From: Rhodothermus sp. | GTDB lineage: Bacteria; Bacteroidota; Rhodothermia; Rhodothermales; Rhodothermaceae | Assembly: GCA_030950375.1 (NCBI GenBank) | Contig: JAUZRN010000021.1 | Location: forward strand, 1 to 64,000 | Direction: 5' to 3' | DNA length: 64,000 bases | Shown: piece by piece, positions 25,217 to 34,500 of the stretch | Position numbering within the stretch: position 1 is the stretch's first letter | How the letters are laid out: each line of letters begins with the position of its first letter | The notes under the pieces: generated by a model | Database searches by the model: none | Told to the model about the DNA's origin: nothing | What the model saw: the letters and a program-made list of their open reading frames with translations, nothing else | Made by a program: the position numbers and the translations under genes

Positions 25217-26179
25217 ATGCTGGAAATTCGACGTGTTCTGTTTGCTGACGATTTTTCGGAGTATGCAGAGAAAGCGCTTCCCATAGCCCTGGCATTAGCG
25301 CAGGAGCATGAAGCCGAGCTGCACCTCCTGCATGTAGTGGTGCCCTACGAAGATGCGCGAGGACTTTCGGCGTTAAGCGGGGAGCAGGAGGCGCAGCTTA
25401 AGCAACGATTGCAGGAACGACTGGCTGCTGCGCGAAAAGCCCAACCCGAGACGTCGGCCGGTGCACTGAAGACGGTGAAAGCGATTGAGCGGGATCTGGC
25501 ACCGGCACCCGGCATCCTGGGCTATGCCGAGGAGCATGACATCGACGTGATCGTGATGGGCACGCACGGACGGCGGGGATTCCGGCACTTCCTGATGGGA
25601 AGTGTGGCCGAAGAGGTAGTACGGTTGGCCCATTGCCCGGTGATCACGACACGGCAGCAGGTAGATCCCTGGCACGTGCACCCGCCGCGCCGGATTCTGG
25701 TGCCGGTGGACTTCTCTGAGCATAGCCGGACTGCGCTGCGCTATGGGCGTGAGTTGGCCACCGCCTTCGGTGGGCAGCTCACCGTCCTGTATGTCATCGA
25801 AGAGATCCTGCACCCGGCCTTCTACAACACAGGTGTCTTTTCGATCTACGATGTGATGCCCGATATCGAAGAGCGCTCGAAAAAGGCACTGGAGGAATTT
25901 GTAGTACGCACTGATGGACCGGACGTGCCGGTGAATTATCGCGTGGTACATGGCAGGGCAGCGCGGGAGATCTTGCACGAGGCAGAGCGCGAACCGGCTG
26001 ACCTGATCGTAATGTCTACGCACGGACTGACCGGGCTCCAACACCTGCTACTGGGGAGCGTGACCGAGCGCGTGATCCGGCAGGCGCCCTGCCCGGTATT
26101 CGTGGTGAAGGCTTTTGGGAAGTCGCTGCTCCGACCGACCGGAGCCCAGGCTTCCGCCAAAGTAAAGTCCTCGACCTGA
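25217..26179 (+). CDS. Universal stress protein, tandem Usp domains
   Basis: The 320-residue protein has two Usp domains (about 1-147 and 155-300). The first carries the complete ATP-binding signature G-x2-G-x9-G-S as GTHGRRGFRHFLMGS. The second has STHGLTGLQHLLLGS, with the first glycine replaced by serine. Each domain starts with an R-x-x-x-x-D-F-S motif (RVLFADDFSEYAEKAL; RILVPVDFSEHSRTAL). It is cytoplasmic and likely binds ATP. A short basic tail follows. It leads a row with tonB and a second Usp gene, with gaps of 34 and 28 bases. The palindrome 110 bases upstream may control it. Confidence 0.93.
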   Translation: MLEIRRVLFADDFSEYAEKALPIALALAQEHEAELHLLHVVVPYEDARGLSALSGEQEAQLKQRLQERLAAARKAQPETSAGALKTVKAIERDLAPAPGILGYAEEHDIDVIVMGTHGRRGFRHFLMGSVAEEVVRLAHCPVITTRQQVDPWHVHPPRRILVPVDFSEHSRTALRYGRELATAFGGQLTVLYVIEEILHPAFYNTGVFSIYDVMPDIEERSKKALEEFVVRTDGPDVPVNYRVVHGRAAREILHEAEREPADLIVMSTHGLTGLQHLLLGSVTERVIRQAPCPVFVVKAFGKSLLRPTGAQASAKVKSST

Positions 26180-26213
26180 CATGCAGGCTTCTGAAGAAGC
26201 CGGGAGGTGTGCC

Positions 26214-26999
26214 ATGACGGCTCGAACCCAAAGCGGATGGCGGGCACCACGGCCGAAACCTGCCGCTGAAAAGAGACCTGCAGGCGAAAAGCGCGTGCCT
26301 CGTCGGCGCCGACGTGCGCCTTACAAAGCACCTGAGGCCGACCTGCGTCAGTACTACCGGTTGTTTATCATGCTGGGGCTGGCGATGGCGCTGGCATTGC
26401 TGATGGTACTGTTCCGTATTCCGTGGCGCCCAGCGACTGAGGTTGCCCTGGCAGTTACCGAGCAGGAAGTGGTGCAGCTGGAAGAAATCGTACAGACGCG
26501 CCAGGAGCTGCCGCCGCCCCCGCCACCGCGTCCCATTGTTCCAATCGCTGTGCCTGATGAAGCGATCCTGGAGGAGGAGCCGGTAAGCTTTGACGTCTCC
26601 CTGGATATCAATGAGGCGATCACTGAACTGCCACCACCGCCACCACCGCCTCCGGAGCCCGAGCAAAAGGAACAGGTCGAAGAAGAGCAGGAGATTTTTG
26701 TGGTGGTGGAAGAGATGCCAGAAATTATTGGCGGTGTTGCGCGACTCTACGAACTGCTGGAATATCCCGAACTGGCGCGTAAGGCCGGCATGGAAGGGCT
26801 GGTAGTGGTGCAATTTGTGGTGGAACCCGATGGGAGCGTGAGTAACATTCAGGTGATTCGTTCAGCCGGGCGACTGCTGGACGAAGCGGCCGTCCGGGCA
26901 GTAAAGCAATTGCGCTTTAAACCCGGCCGGCAGCGGGGACGTCCAGTACGCGTCCGGTTCTCGCTGCCCATTCGGTTTAAGTTGCGGGCAGCCCAGTAG
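26214..26999 (+). CDS. TonB-family energy transducer
   Basis: The 261-residue protein has an Arg/Lys-rich cytoplasmic N-terminus, one membrane helix (about 48-66) and proline tracts (PPPPPPRP near 100, PPPPPPPPEPE near 142) that span the periplasm. The C-terminal TonB domain (about 175-258) has MEGLVVVQFVVEPDGSVSNI and AVKQLRFKPGRQRGRPVRVR. It would transmit proton-motive force to outer-membrane receptors. The start at 26214 has a fine ribosome binding site (GGGAGGTG). An ATG at 26181 is less likely. No ExbB, ExbD or receptor gene is nearby, and its place between two stress protein genes is odd. Confidence 0.93.
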   Translation: MTARTQSGWRAPRPKPAAEKRPAGEKRVPRRRRRAPYKAPEADLRQYYRLFIMLGLAMALALLMVLFRIPWRPATEVALAVTEQEVVQLEEIVQTRQELPPPPPPRPIVPIAVPDEAILEEEPVSFDVSLDINEAITELPPPPPPPPEPEQKEQVEEEQEIFVVVEEMPEIIGGVARLYELLEYPELARKAGMEGLVVVQFVVEPDGSVSNIQVIRSAGRLLDEAAVRAVKQLRFKPGRQRGRPVRVRFSLPIRFKLRAAQ

Positions 27000-27027
27000 C
27001 AACAGAAAAACAGAAACGAAACAGCGT

Positions 27028-27942
27028 ATGTGGCGCAATATGCTGGTGCCTACGGACTTCTCCGGAGCGGCGCGGCAGGCACTGCAACTGGCCGTGCGGT
27101 TGGCCCCGCAAGAGGGTATGGTTCACCTGTTTCACGTGATTACGCCGACGGAGAGTGATCCGTACAGTCCGGTACGTCTACGTCCAGAAGGGCGGGTGCG
27201 GGAACGAACACCGGAAGAAGTAACGGAAGAACTGCTGCATCAGTTGATAGAAGACGTGGCTGCTGAGCATGGCGCCGTAGCGCGCGCCTGGCGACGTACT
27301 TCTGATGTGGTGGGGGCTATCCTGGACTATGCCGACACCGTGGAGGCAGAACTGATCATTCTGGGTACGCATGGTCGTCGTGGACTGCAACGCTTTCTGC
27401 TGGGCAGTGTAGCTGAAGCGGTGGTGCGTCGGGCTCCGGTGCCCGTGCTGACCGTGCGCGAACAGGCCCGTATCCCGGAAACCATCCGTCATATTCTGGT
27501 ACCTACGGATTTCTCAGACGATGCCCGGCTGGCGTTGCAGGAAGCGGGACGCTGGGCGGCCCATTTCCGGGCACGCGTGACGCTCCTCCACGTGCTGGCG
27601 CCAGCACTGGTGCCGGTTGCGGTGACCGAAATGGCGTCAGTCTACGAGGTGATGCCCGGACTGCAGGAACGTATCCAGGCGGAAATGACGCGCTGGATTG
27701 CCACCGAAGTACCCGATACCGTACAGACCAAGCTACGAGTAGAAGAGGGACCGGTCGATCTCACCATTCTGGAACAGGCTCGTCGAGAACAGGCCGATTT
27801 GATTGTCATGGCGACCCATGGGCGCTCGGGCGTAGCCCGCTGGTTGCTGGGCAGTGTAACCGAACGCGTACTGCGGCAGGCACCCTGTCCAGTGTTGACA
27901 TGTTGCCATCGCGTCCTCTCTGAAACCGAAGGAACACCTTGA
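27028..27942 (+). CDS. Universal stress protein, tandem Usp domains (second copy)
   Basis: The 304-residue protein has two Usp domains (about 1-145 and 150-298). Domain 1 has the ATP-binding signature GTHGRRGLQRFLLGS. Domain 2 has ATHGRSGVARWLLGS, where the first glycine is alanine. In both stress proteins of the cluster it is domain 2 that has lost this first glycine, which suggests an ancestral duplication. It lies 28 bases after tonB, so co-transcription with tonB and the first Usp is likely. Its 3' side leads to the second palindrome. Confidence 0.93.
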   Translation: MWRNMLVPTDFSGAARQALQLAVRLAPQEGMVHLFHVITPTESDPYSPVRLRPEGRVRERTPEEVTEELLHQLIEDVAAEHGAVARAWRRTSDVVGAILDYADTVEAELIILGTHGRRGLQRFLLGSVAEAVVRRAPVPVLTVREQARIPETIRHILVPTDFSDDARLALQEAGRWAAHFRARVTLLHVLAPALVPVAVTEMASVYEVMPGLQERIQAEMTRWIATEVPDTVQTKLRVEEGPVDLTILEQARREQADLIVMATHGRSGVARWLLGSVTERVLRQAPCPVLTCCHRVLSETEGTP

Positions 27943-27985
27943 GGGCAGCGATTCTGTTGAAAGGCTCAAGCGTGAGGGACTGGAA

Positions 27986-28004
27986 TGTAGGGAATTCCCC
28001 TACA
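27986..28004. promoter_or_regulatory. Palindromic operator TGTAGG-N7-CCTACA, copy 2
   Basis: TGTAGGGAATTCCCCTACA has the same arms and spacer length as the copy at 25088-25106, and here the spacer is itself nearly symmetrical. It lies 44 bases after the second Usp gene and 163 bases before the nitroreductase start, as expected for an operator of that gene. Confidence 0.6.
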
Positions 28005-28166
28005 GTAGCGTCCGTTTTTTCCCGGCAGCAGCTGCGGTTCCCTGCCGATAGGTAAAGGGGAGGCCAGCCTGTAACTTGGCAGTGGTTTGAACGCTCGGCG
28101 TCGGTCGATGCCGGCATGTCCTGTTAAACACCGGGCCTGATCGATCAGGTAAACGCTGAAGACGTG

Positions 28167-29210
28167 ATGACGAGGGTCTGGCTGGAGGATCCGTGGCAGG
28201 TAGCTGAGCACGATTTTCCTCGATATGCTACGCCGGAAGTGCAACTGCGCTTTCTGTTGAACTATGCCGTGCTGGCTCCCTCCGTTCACAATACGCAGCC
28301 CTGGCGCTTTCGCGTAGTGGGCAGTGAGGTCGAACTCTACGCCGACCGCACACGTGGGCTGCCTGTTGCTGATCCGGAAGATCGTCAGCTCATCATGAGC
28401 TGTGGGGCTGCGCTGTTTCACCTGCAGGTAGCCATGCGCCACTTTGGCCATCAACCTCAGGTGCGGCTGCTCCCGGATCTGGATGATCCCGATCTGCTGG
28501 CTTTTGTGCGTCTGGGGCCGCCCGAGCCCGCTACGCTGATGGATCACCGGCTGTTTCGGGCGATTAAAAAACGCCGTACCAATCGGCTGCCCTTCGAAAA
28601 CCGTCCGGTTCCTGAAGCAGAATTGCGAGCGCTGGAGCGTGCCGTTGAGCAGGAAGGGGCCCACCTGGTGATCGTGCAGGAGCGCACGAAACGCTACGAA
28701 TTGGCTGAACTGATTGCCGAGGCTGATCGTCAGCAGACGTCCGACCCGCGCTTTCGACGTGAACTGGCTGCCTGGACACATCCTGCCCGCAACGAAAGCA
28801 AAGATGGATTGCCCCTGACAGCCCGGGGACTTCGCGAGTGGTTGGGACCGGCTGGACCGTTTGTGCTGCGGACCTTTCTCTGGGCACGGGGACAGGTAGC
28901 CCGCGACCGACAGCTTGCTGAAGGATCGCCCGTGCTTCTGGTGCTCCTGACCGATCAGGATGAACCGATGGCTTGGCTTCGGGCCGGGCAGGCACTGGAT
29001 CGTCTGCTACTCCAGGCGGCCGACTATGGTCTGGCGGCCTCTTTTTTGAATCAGCCCATCGAAGTGGCCGAGGTGCGTACCCAGCTGCGGAGCTGGCTTG
29101 CCACCGAAAGGTGGCCTCAGGCCATCCTGCGTCTGGGCTATGGCCCGCCTGTAGCGCCTACGCCGCGCCGTCCCATTCGGGAAGTGCTCCTTCAGCATCG
29201 TTATCTTTGA
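28167..29210 (+). CDS. Acg-type putative nitroreductase
   Basis: The 347-residue protein belongs to the long, divergent nitroreductase group typified by mycobacterial Acg (Rv2032). It has LLNYAVLAPSVHNTQPWRFR at the start (FMN-phosphate side), a second half-domain with IKKRRTNRLPFENRPVPEAE and a C-terminal QALDRLLLQAADYGLAASFL with LRLGYGPP. Acg-like proteins have an internal duplication of the fold, bind FMN with a covering lid and may sequester rather than catalyse. A GTG directly before the ATG is an alternative start. Palindrome copy 2 lies upstream. Confidence 0.85.
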   Translation: MTRVWLEDPWQVAEHDFPRYATPEVQLRFLLNYAVLAPSVHNTQPWRFRVVGSEVELYADRTRGLPVADPEDRQLIMSCGAALFHLQVAMRHFGHQPQVRLLPDLDDPDLLAFVRLGPPEPATLMDHRLFRAIKKRRTNRLPFENRPVPEAELRALERAVEQEGAHLVIVQERTKRYELAELIAEADRQQTSDPRFRRELAAWTHPARNESKDGLPLTARGLREWLGPAGPFVLRTFLWARGQVARDRQLAEGSPVLLVLLTDQDEPMAWLRAGQALDRLLLQAADYGLAASFLNQPIEVAEVRTQLRSWLATERWPQAILRLGYGPPVAPTPRRPIREVLLQHRYL

Positions 29211-29292
29211 ATAACTGTTGGCAACAAAGCCCAGATCTCAGGGTACATCCTGCGATGCGGTATCACATAACAGGCCAGGTAAAGCGTCGAGG

Positions 29293-31491
29293 ATGGCCCG
29301 TACCTCATCTGTTAACCGAGCTGTCCGGGTTGAGCATCACCCTTCAGATCCGGCTGCCCGAGCCGTGCCCCGGGCGACCTGCGCCCGTCCTGTGCCGCCA
29401 GGTCAGCCACTGAATGATCCGCGTCTGTACTTTAACCGGGAGCTGAGCTGGATTGATTTCAACTGGCGTGTGCTGTTTCAGGCACTTGATCCCCGCGTTC
29501 CCCTGCTGGAACGGGTCCGCTTTCTGGCCATCACTTCGATCAATCTCGATGAGTTTTTTCGAAAGCGCTACGGGGGATTAAAGCGGCAGGAGGCCGCCGG
29601 TGTTCGTCAACTCTCGCCCGATGGACGCACCCCTACGGAGCAACTTCGCCTGATTCGGAAAGCACTCCGGCCGATGTACGCCTGCATGTATCGTACCTGG
29701 CATGAAGCGTTGCGGCCGGCTCTGGCACGTGAAGCCGGGGTTCATGTGCTCACGTACGCCCAGCTCGACAAAGCGCAGCGCCGCTATCTGGCCCGGTATT
29801 TCAAGGAACAGATCTTTCCTGTCCTGACGCCGCTGGCTGTTGAGCCCGGTCAACCGTTTCCATTGATTTCAAATCTGAGTCTGTCGCTGGTCGTGTACCT
29901 GCGCCATCCAAAGCAGGGAACTGAACACTTCGCCCGCGTGAAGATTCCGACCGATCGGGGACGCTGGGTGGCTCTTGAACAACCCTTGCATTTCGTTCCT
30001 CTTGAAGAAGTTGTGCGGCATCACCTACCTGAGGTGTTTCGTGGTATGGAAGTACTGGGGGCCTGGGCTTTTCGGATCACGCGAAACGCTGACGTTCGCC
30101 GAGATGAGGAAGAGGCCGAGGACCTGATTGAGATGATCGCTGAGGAGTTGCGCGCGCGACGTTTTGCGCCGGTGGTACGCATGGAAATCGAACGCACGAT
30201 GCCCGAGCACGTGCGGCAACTGCTCATGGAGGAGCTGGCACTTGATCCGGGTGATCTTTTCGAGGTGGATGGTCCGATCAACCTGGGCGACTGTCTGGCA
30301 CTGGCTGAGCTGGAGCTCCCCGCTTTTCGGTACGACCCCTGGGAGCCTATCATCCCTCCAGCCCTTGTACACGAGGGGGAAACCCAGGGGCAGTTGAGCA
30401 TTTTCGACATCCTGCGACAGCGCGATGTGCTCGTCCATCATCCCTATGAATCGTTTGTGGCCAGCATCCAGCACTTCCTGGAAGAAGCCGCAGACGATCC
30501 ACGGGTGCTGGCGATCAAGCAAACACTCTATCGTACTTCGGACGACTCATCTATCATGAAGGCGCTGATGCGGGCGGCTGAACGAGGGAAACAGGTGGCG
30601 GTTCTGGTTGAAGTAAAGGCACGCTTCGATGAAGCCAACAATATCGAGTGGGGGCAGCAGCTTGAGCGAGCCGGCGTGCATGTGACCTACGGGATGATGG
30701 GGCTCAAGACGCACGCCAAGGTGACGCTGGTCGTACGCGAAGAAAACGGCCGGTTGCGTACCTACAGCCATATCGGTACCGGCAATTACAATCCGGAGAC
30801 GGCTCGTCAGTATGCCGATCTGGGTTTGCTGACTGCCCGTGAAGACATCGGACACGACCTGGTCAATCTGTTTCACTTTCTGACAGGCTATGCGCCTGAA
30901 CAGTCCTACCAGAAGCTACTGGTGGCGCCACGCGATCTGCGTTCGGCGCTGGTTCGGCTTATTCGGCAGGAAGTGGAACATCACCGGCAATACGGCAATG
31001 GCCGTATCATTGCCAAGATGAACGGCCTTGACGACGTCGGCATCATTCAGGAGCTCTATCGTGCTTCACAGGCGGGCGTATCGATCGATCTGATTGTACG
31101 GGGGCCTTGCCGGTTGCGACCCGGACTGAAAGGTTACAGTGAAACCATTCGGGTGATCAGTATTGTCGGGCGCTTTCTGGAGCACAGTCGCCTCTACTAC
31201 TTCCACAACAACGGTGATCCGCTCGTTTACATCGGCAGTGCAGACTGGATGCGGCGCAACCTGGATGATCGCGTCGAGGTGCTGACGCCTGTCGAAGACC
31301 CTGCGCTCAGGCACCGACTGATACGCACGCTGCAACTGGCACTGGATGATCACCGAACGGCCTGGGAATTGCGCCCCGATGGCCAGTACGTGTTGCGTAC
31401 ACCTCGTTCCGAACAGGAAACGCTCGGCTTTCAAGAACACCTGATGCGGTGGGCACGCGCGCACTGGGCCGAACAGGAACAGCTTTTGTGA
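29293..31491 (+). CDS. ppk: Polyphosphate kinase 1
   Basis: The 732-residue enzyme polymerises ATP terminal phosphate into polyphosphate. The conserved start YFNRELSWIDFNWRVL occurs after an N-terminal extension of about 45 poorly conserved residues. SINLDEFFRKRYGG, the HxK motif MGLKTHAKVTLVV (His474, the likely phospho-histidine) and YSHIGTGNYNPETARQYADL mark the phospholipase-D-like core. RLYYFHNNGDPLVYIGSADW is the second active-site motif. The open frame extends to a TTG at 29218. The ATG at 29293 is chosen without a clean ribosome binding site. It follows the nitroreductase gene by 82 bases. Confidence 0.95.
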   Translation: MARTSSVNRAVRVEHHPSDPAARAVPRATCARPVPPGQPLNDPRLYFNRELSWIDFNWRVLFQALDPRVPLLERVRFLAITSINLDEFFRKRYGGLKRQEAAGVRQLSPDGRTPTEQLRLIRKALRPMYACMYRTWHEALRPALAREAGVHVLTYAQLDKAQRRYLARYFKEQIFPVLTPLAVEPGQPFPLISNLSLSLVVYLRHPKQGTEHFARVKIPTDRGRWVALEQPLHFVPLEEVVRHHLPEVFRGMEVLGAWAFRITRNADVRRDEEEAEDLIEMIAEELRARRFAPVVRMEIERTMPEHVRQLLMEELALDPGDLFEVDGPINLGDCLALAELELPAFRYDPWEPIIPPALVHEGETQGQLSIFDILRQRDVLVHHPYESFVASIQHFLEEAADDPRVLAIKQTLYRTSDDSSIMKALMRAAERGKQVAVLVEVKARFDEANNIEWGQQLERAGVHVTYGMMGLKTHAKVTLVVREENGRLRTYSHIGTGNYNPETARQYADLGLLTAREDIGHDLVNLFHFLTGYAPEQSYQKLLVAPRDLRSALVRLIRQEVEHHRQYGNGRIIAKMNGLDDVGIIQELYRASQAGVSIDLIVRGPCRLRPGLKGYSETIRVISIVGRFLEHSRLYYFHNNGDPLVYIGSADWMRRNLDDRVEVLTPVEDPALRHRLIRTLQLALDDHRTAWELRPDGQYVLRTPRSEQETLGFQEHLMRWARAHWAEQEQLL

Positions 31492-31527
31492 GGGGGCCGG
31501 TGAGCAGAGGATCCTACCGCCACGTAG

Positions 31528-34500
31528 ATGGAAGTGCGTGAGGCGAAGACCCGGCATCATGAAGCGCTGTACCGGGCGCTTTTCGAGACCACACAGGACG
31601 CCGTTCTGATCACAGAGGTCAACGCCGGCCAGATTCTGGAAGCCAATCCAGCTGCTGAGCAGCTTTTTGGCTACGACCGAGAGACCCTCTGCCGGATGCG
31701 TCAGCTTGAACTACATCCGGCCGAACTTGCCGCATTGTACCGAAAAAAGTTCCGTCAGGCCGTTGAGCGTGGGAGCTTTCGGGAGCGCGGCGTGATCGTC
31801 CGGCATGCCGATGGTAGTTGGATTCCGGTTGAGCTGTCGGGGCAGGTCTTTGAGATAGACGGTAAAAAGCTGATGCAGGAGACCTTCCGCGACCTGCGTC
31901 TCCAGCAGCGGCTGAATGAGACCGAAGCACTCTATCGTGCGCTCTTTGAGATCAGTCTGGCGGGCATTTATCTGCTGCAGGAAGGACGTATTGTGGTAGC
32001 TAACCAGCAGGCAGCAGCCATTTTCGGCTATACGCCGGAGGAGATGATCGGGCTGCCAGTTACCGCAGTTGTGGCTGAGGAAGACCGGGAGCGGGTTGCT
32101 GAAAACATCCGTCGCCGGCTGTCTGGCGAAGTGGATGAAATGCGCTACCGGTTCAAGGGACGTCGCAAAGACGGCTCGATCTTCTACGTGGAGGTTCGAG
32201 GCCGTCGCATTGTGTACAACGGCCGTCCGGCCATCTTCGGGACGGTGCTGGACGTCGACGAACAGGTACGGGCTATGGAGCGACTGGCCCGGAGTGAAGC
32301 CCGCTATCGGCGCCTGTTTGAACATAGCGTGGCTGGCTTTTATCGGACCACGATAGACGGCAAGATCCTGAGCGTCAATCCGGCGCTGGCCCGCATGCTG
32401 GGCTACAACGATCCGGCTGAACTGGAAGGACAGCCGGCTACCGTGCTATACTTTGAGGAAGCAGAACGGACCCAATTCCTGGAAGCCCTACGCCGGCAGG
32501 GCCGGCTGGTCAACTACGAAGTGCGTCTGCGCCGGAAAGACGGCCAGGTACTCTGGGGACTGGAAAACGTGCTCCTCGTACAGGAGCCAGACGGTACGGC
32601 GTACATCGAAGGAACACTGATCGACGTCACCGAGCTACTGGAGCAACGCCGGCGTTACCTGGGCCTGTATAACCACACGGAAGATGCCATCTTCTGGATC
32701 CGCGTTACGGAAGACGGACAGTTTCTGGTGGAAGCGACCAATCCATCGCACCAGCGCAAGACCGGGCTGACGCCCGAAATGCTCTGGAATCGGCCGTTGG
32801 ACGAAATTTTGCCGCCCAACATTGTATCCCAGATATGCAGTAACTACCAGCGCTGTCTGGATGCTGGGCACCCTATTGAGTACGAAGAAACCCTGGAGCT
32901 GCCAGCAGGTCGTCGCACCTGGCTGACGCAGCTGGTGCCTATCCCTGAACCGGACGGACGCATTCGATTGATTGCCGGTATTAGTCGAGACATTACCGAA
33001 TTGCGACGGTTGCAGGCGTTACTGGAAGAGGAAGGTGTGTTTCTGGAACAGCTCGTGACGCAGCCTTCTCGATCGACGCTTTGTAACCGGCTCTGTCGTG
33101 TAGCTGAGCGGTTCATCCCGGGCGCTCGGGCCCTGGTCTTCGAGTATTGCGAAGGACGGCTGCATCTGTGTGCTGCCTCGACGCTTCCCGAATCGTTCAA
33201 AACACTTTTCGACGGGCAGCTTATTGGCTCCAATCGAGGATCGCTGGGAGCGGCTGCTTTCAGCCGGCAACCAGTGTGGGTTTCGGATATCGAAACCGAT
33301 TCGCGCTGGGGAGCCTTTCGGGCGCAGGCGTTGGCTTCAGGTATCCGCGCCTGCTGGGCCGTTCCCTTTTTCGGCAGGCAGGGCGAATTGCTGGGAGTGC
33401 TGGGATTATGCTTTGAAACGGTGCGCGAGCCCACGCCCGACGAGCAGGCGGTCGTTGCCCGGTTGGCACATCTGGCCGGGGTGGGCCTGGCCAGGCTCCG
33501 CTTGCAGCAAGAACGAGAGCGGCTGGCCCGCGTGGCCGCCCAGATTTCCGAAGGGGTCGTCCTGACCGATACGATGGGGAATGTGATATGGGTTAACGAG
33601 GCCTTCAGCCGTCTGACCGGTTACCAACCTGGCGAAGTGTTGGGCAAAAATATTGAACATCTACTGCATGGTCCAGAGACCGACCGGGATACGCTTCGGC
33701 AAATGCGGTTGCGTCTGCTTCGCGGGCGATCGGCCCATGGCCGGCTATACCACTACCGAAAAGACGGGTCAGGTTTCTGGGATGAAGTGCACGTCGATCT
33801 GCTCTACGATGAGCGCGGACAGCATATCGGTTACATCGGACTGATGGCCGACGTTACGGAGCTCGTAGAGGCCGAACAGCAACTGAAGGAAGCCAAGGAA
33901 CGTGCTGAAGAGGCCAGTCGCCTCAAATCGGCTTTTCTGGCCAACATGAGCCACGAGATTCGCACGCCCCTGACCGGGATTCTCGGTTTTGCAGAGCTTT
34001 TGGATGAAGAGCTGGCAGCCCGCAAGCAAGAGGACCTGCGCGAGTTTACCCAGATCATTGATCGCTCAGCTCGGCGATTGATGACCCTGCTGAACGACCT
34101 GCTGGACCTGAGTAAGATCGAAGCCAATCGGCTGGAGCTCAAGCTGCAGGCTACCGACGTAGAAGAAGTGACACGCCACGCTGTGCAGCTGATGAGGCCG
34201 CTTGCCGAAGAAAAGGCTTTGAAGCTGGTGCTGCTATCGCAGCGCCCGCCGCCTGCTCTGGCCGATCCCAATCGGTTGCATCAGGTGCTGGTCAACTTGC
34301 TTTCCAATGCGATCAAGTTTACCGACGAAGGGTACGTACGCGTACAGGTGGGATCACAGGCAGCGTGGGTGCACCTGGTCGTAGAAGATACCGGCTGTGG
34401 CATTGATCCCGCGTTTTTGCCGTATATCTTCGAGCCATTCCGTCAGGAACGCGAAGGATTGATGCAAACCCATCACGGGGTCGGGCTGGGACTGGCTATC

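Noticed and set aside
29202-29209. TATCTTTG before ppk
   Set aside because: It lies in the last codons of the nitroreductase gene and has no -33 partner; it is likely part of the coding sequence.
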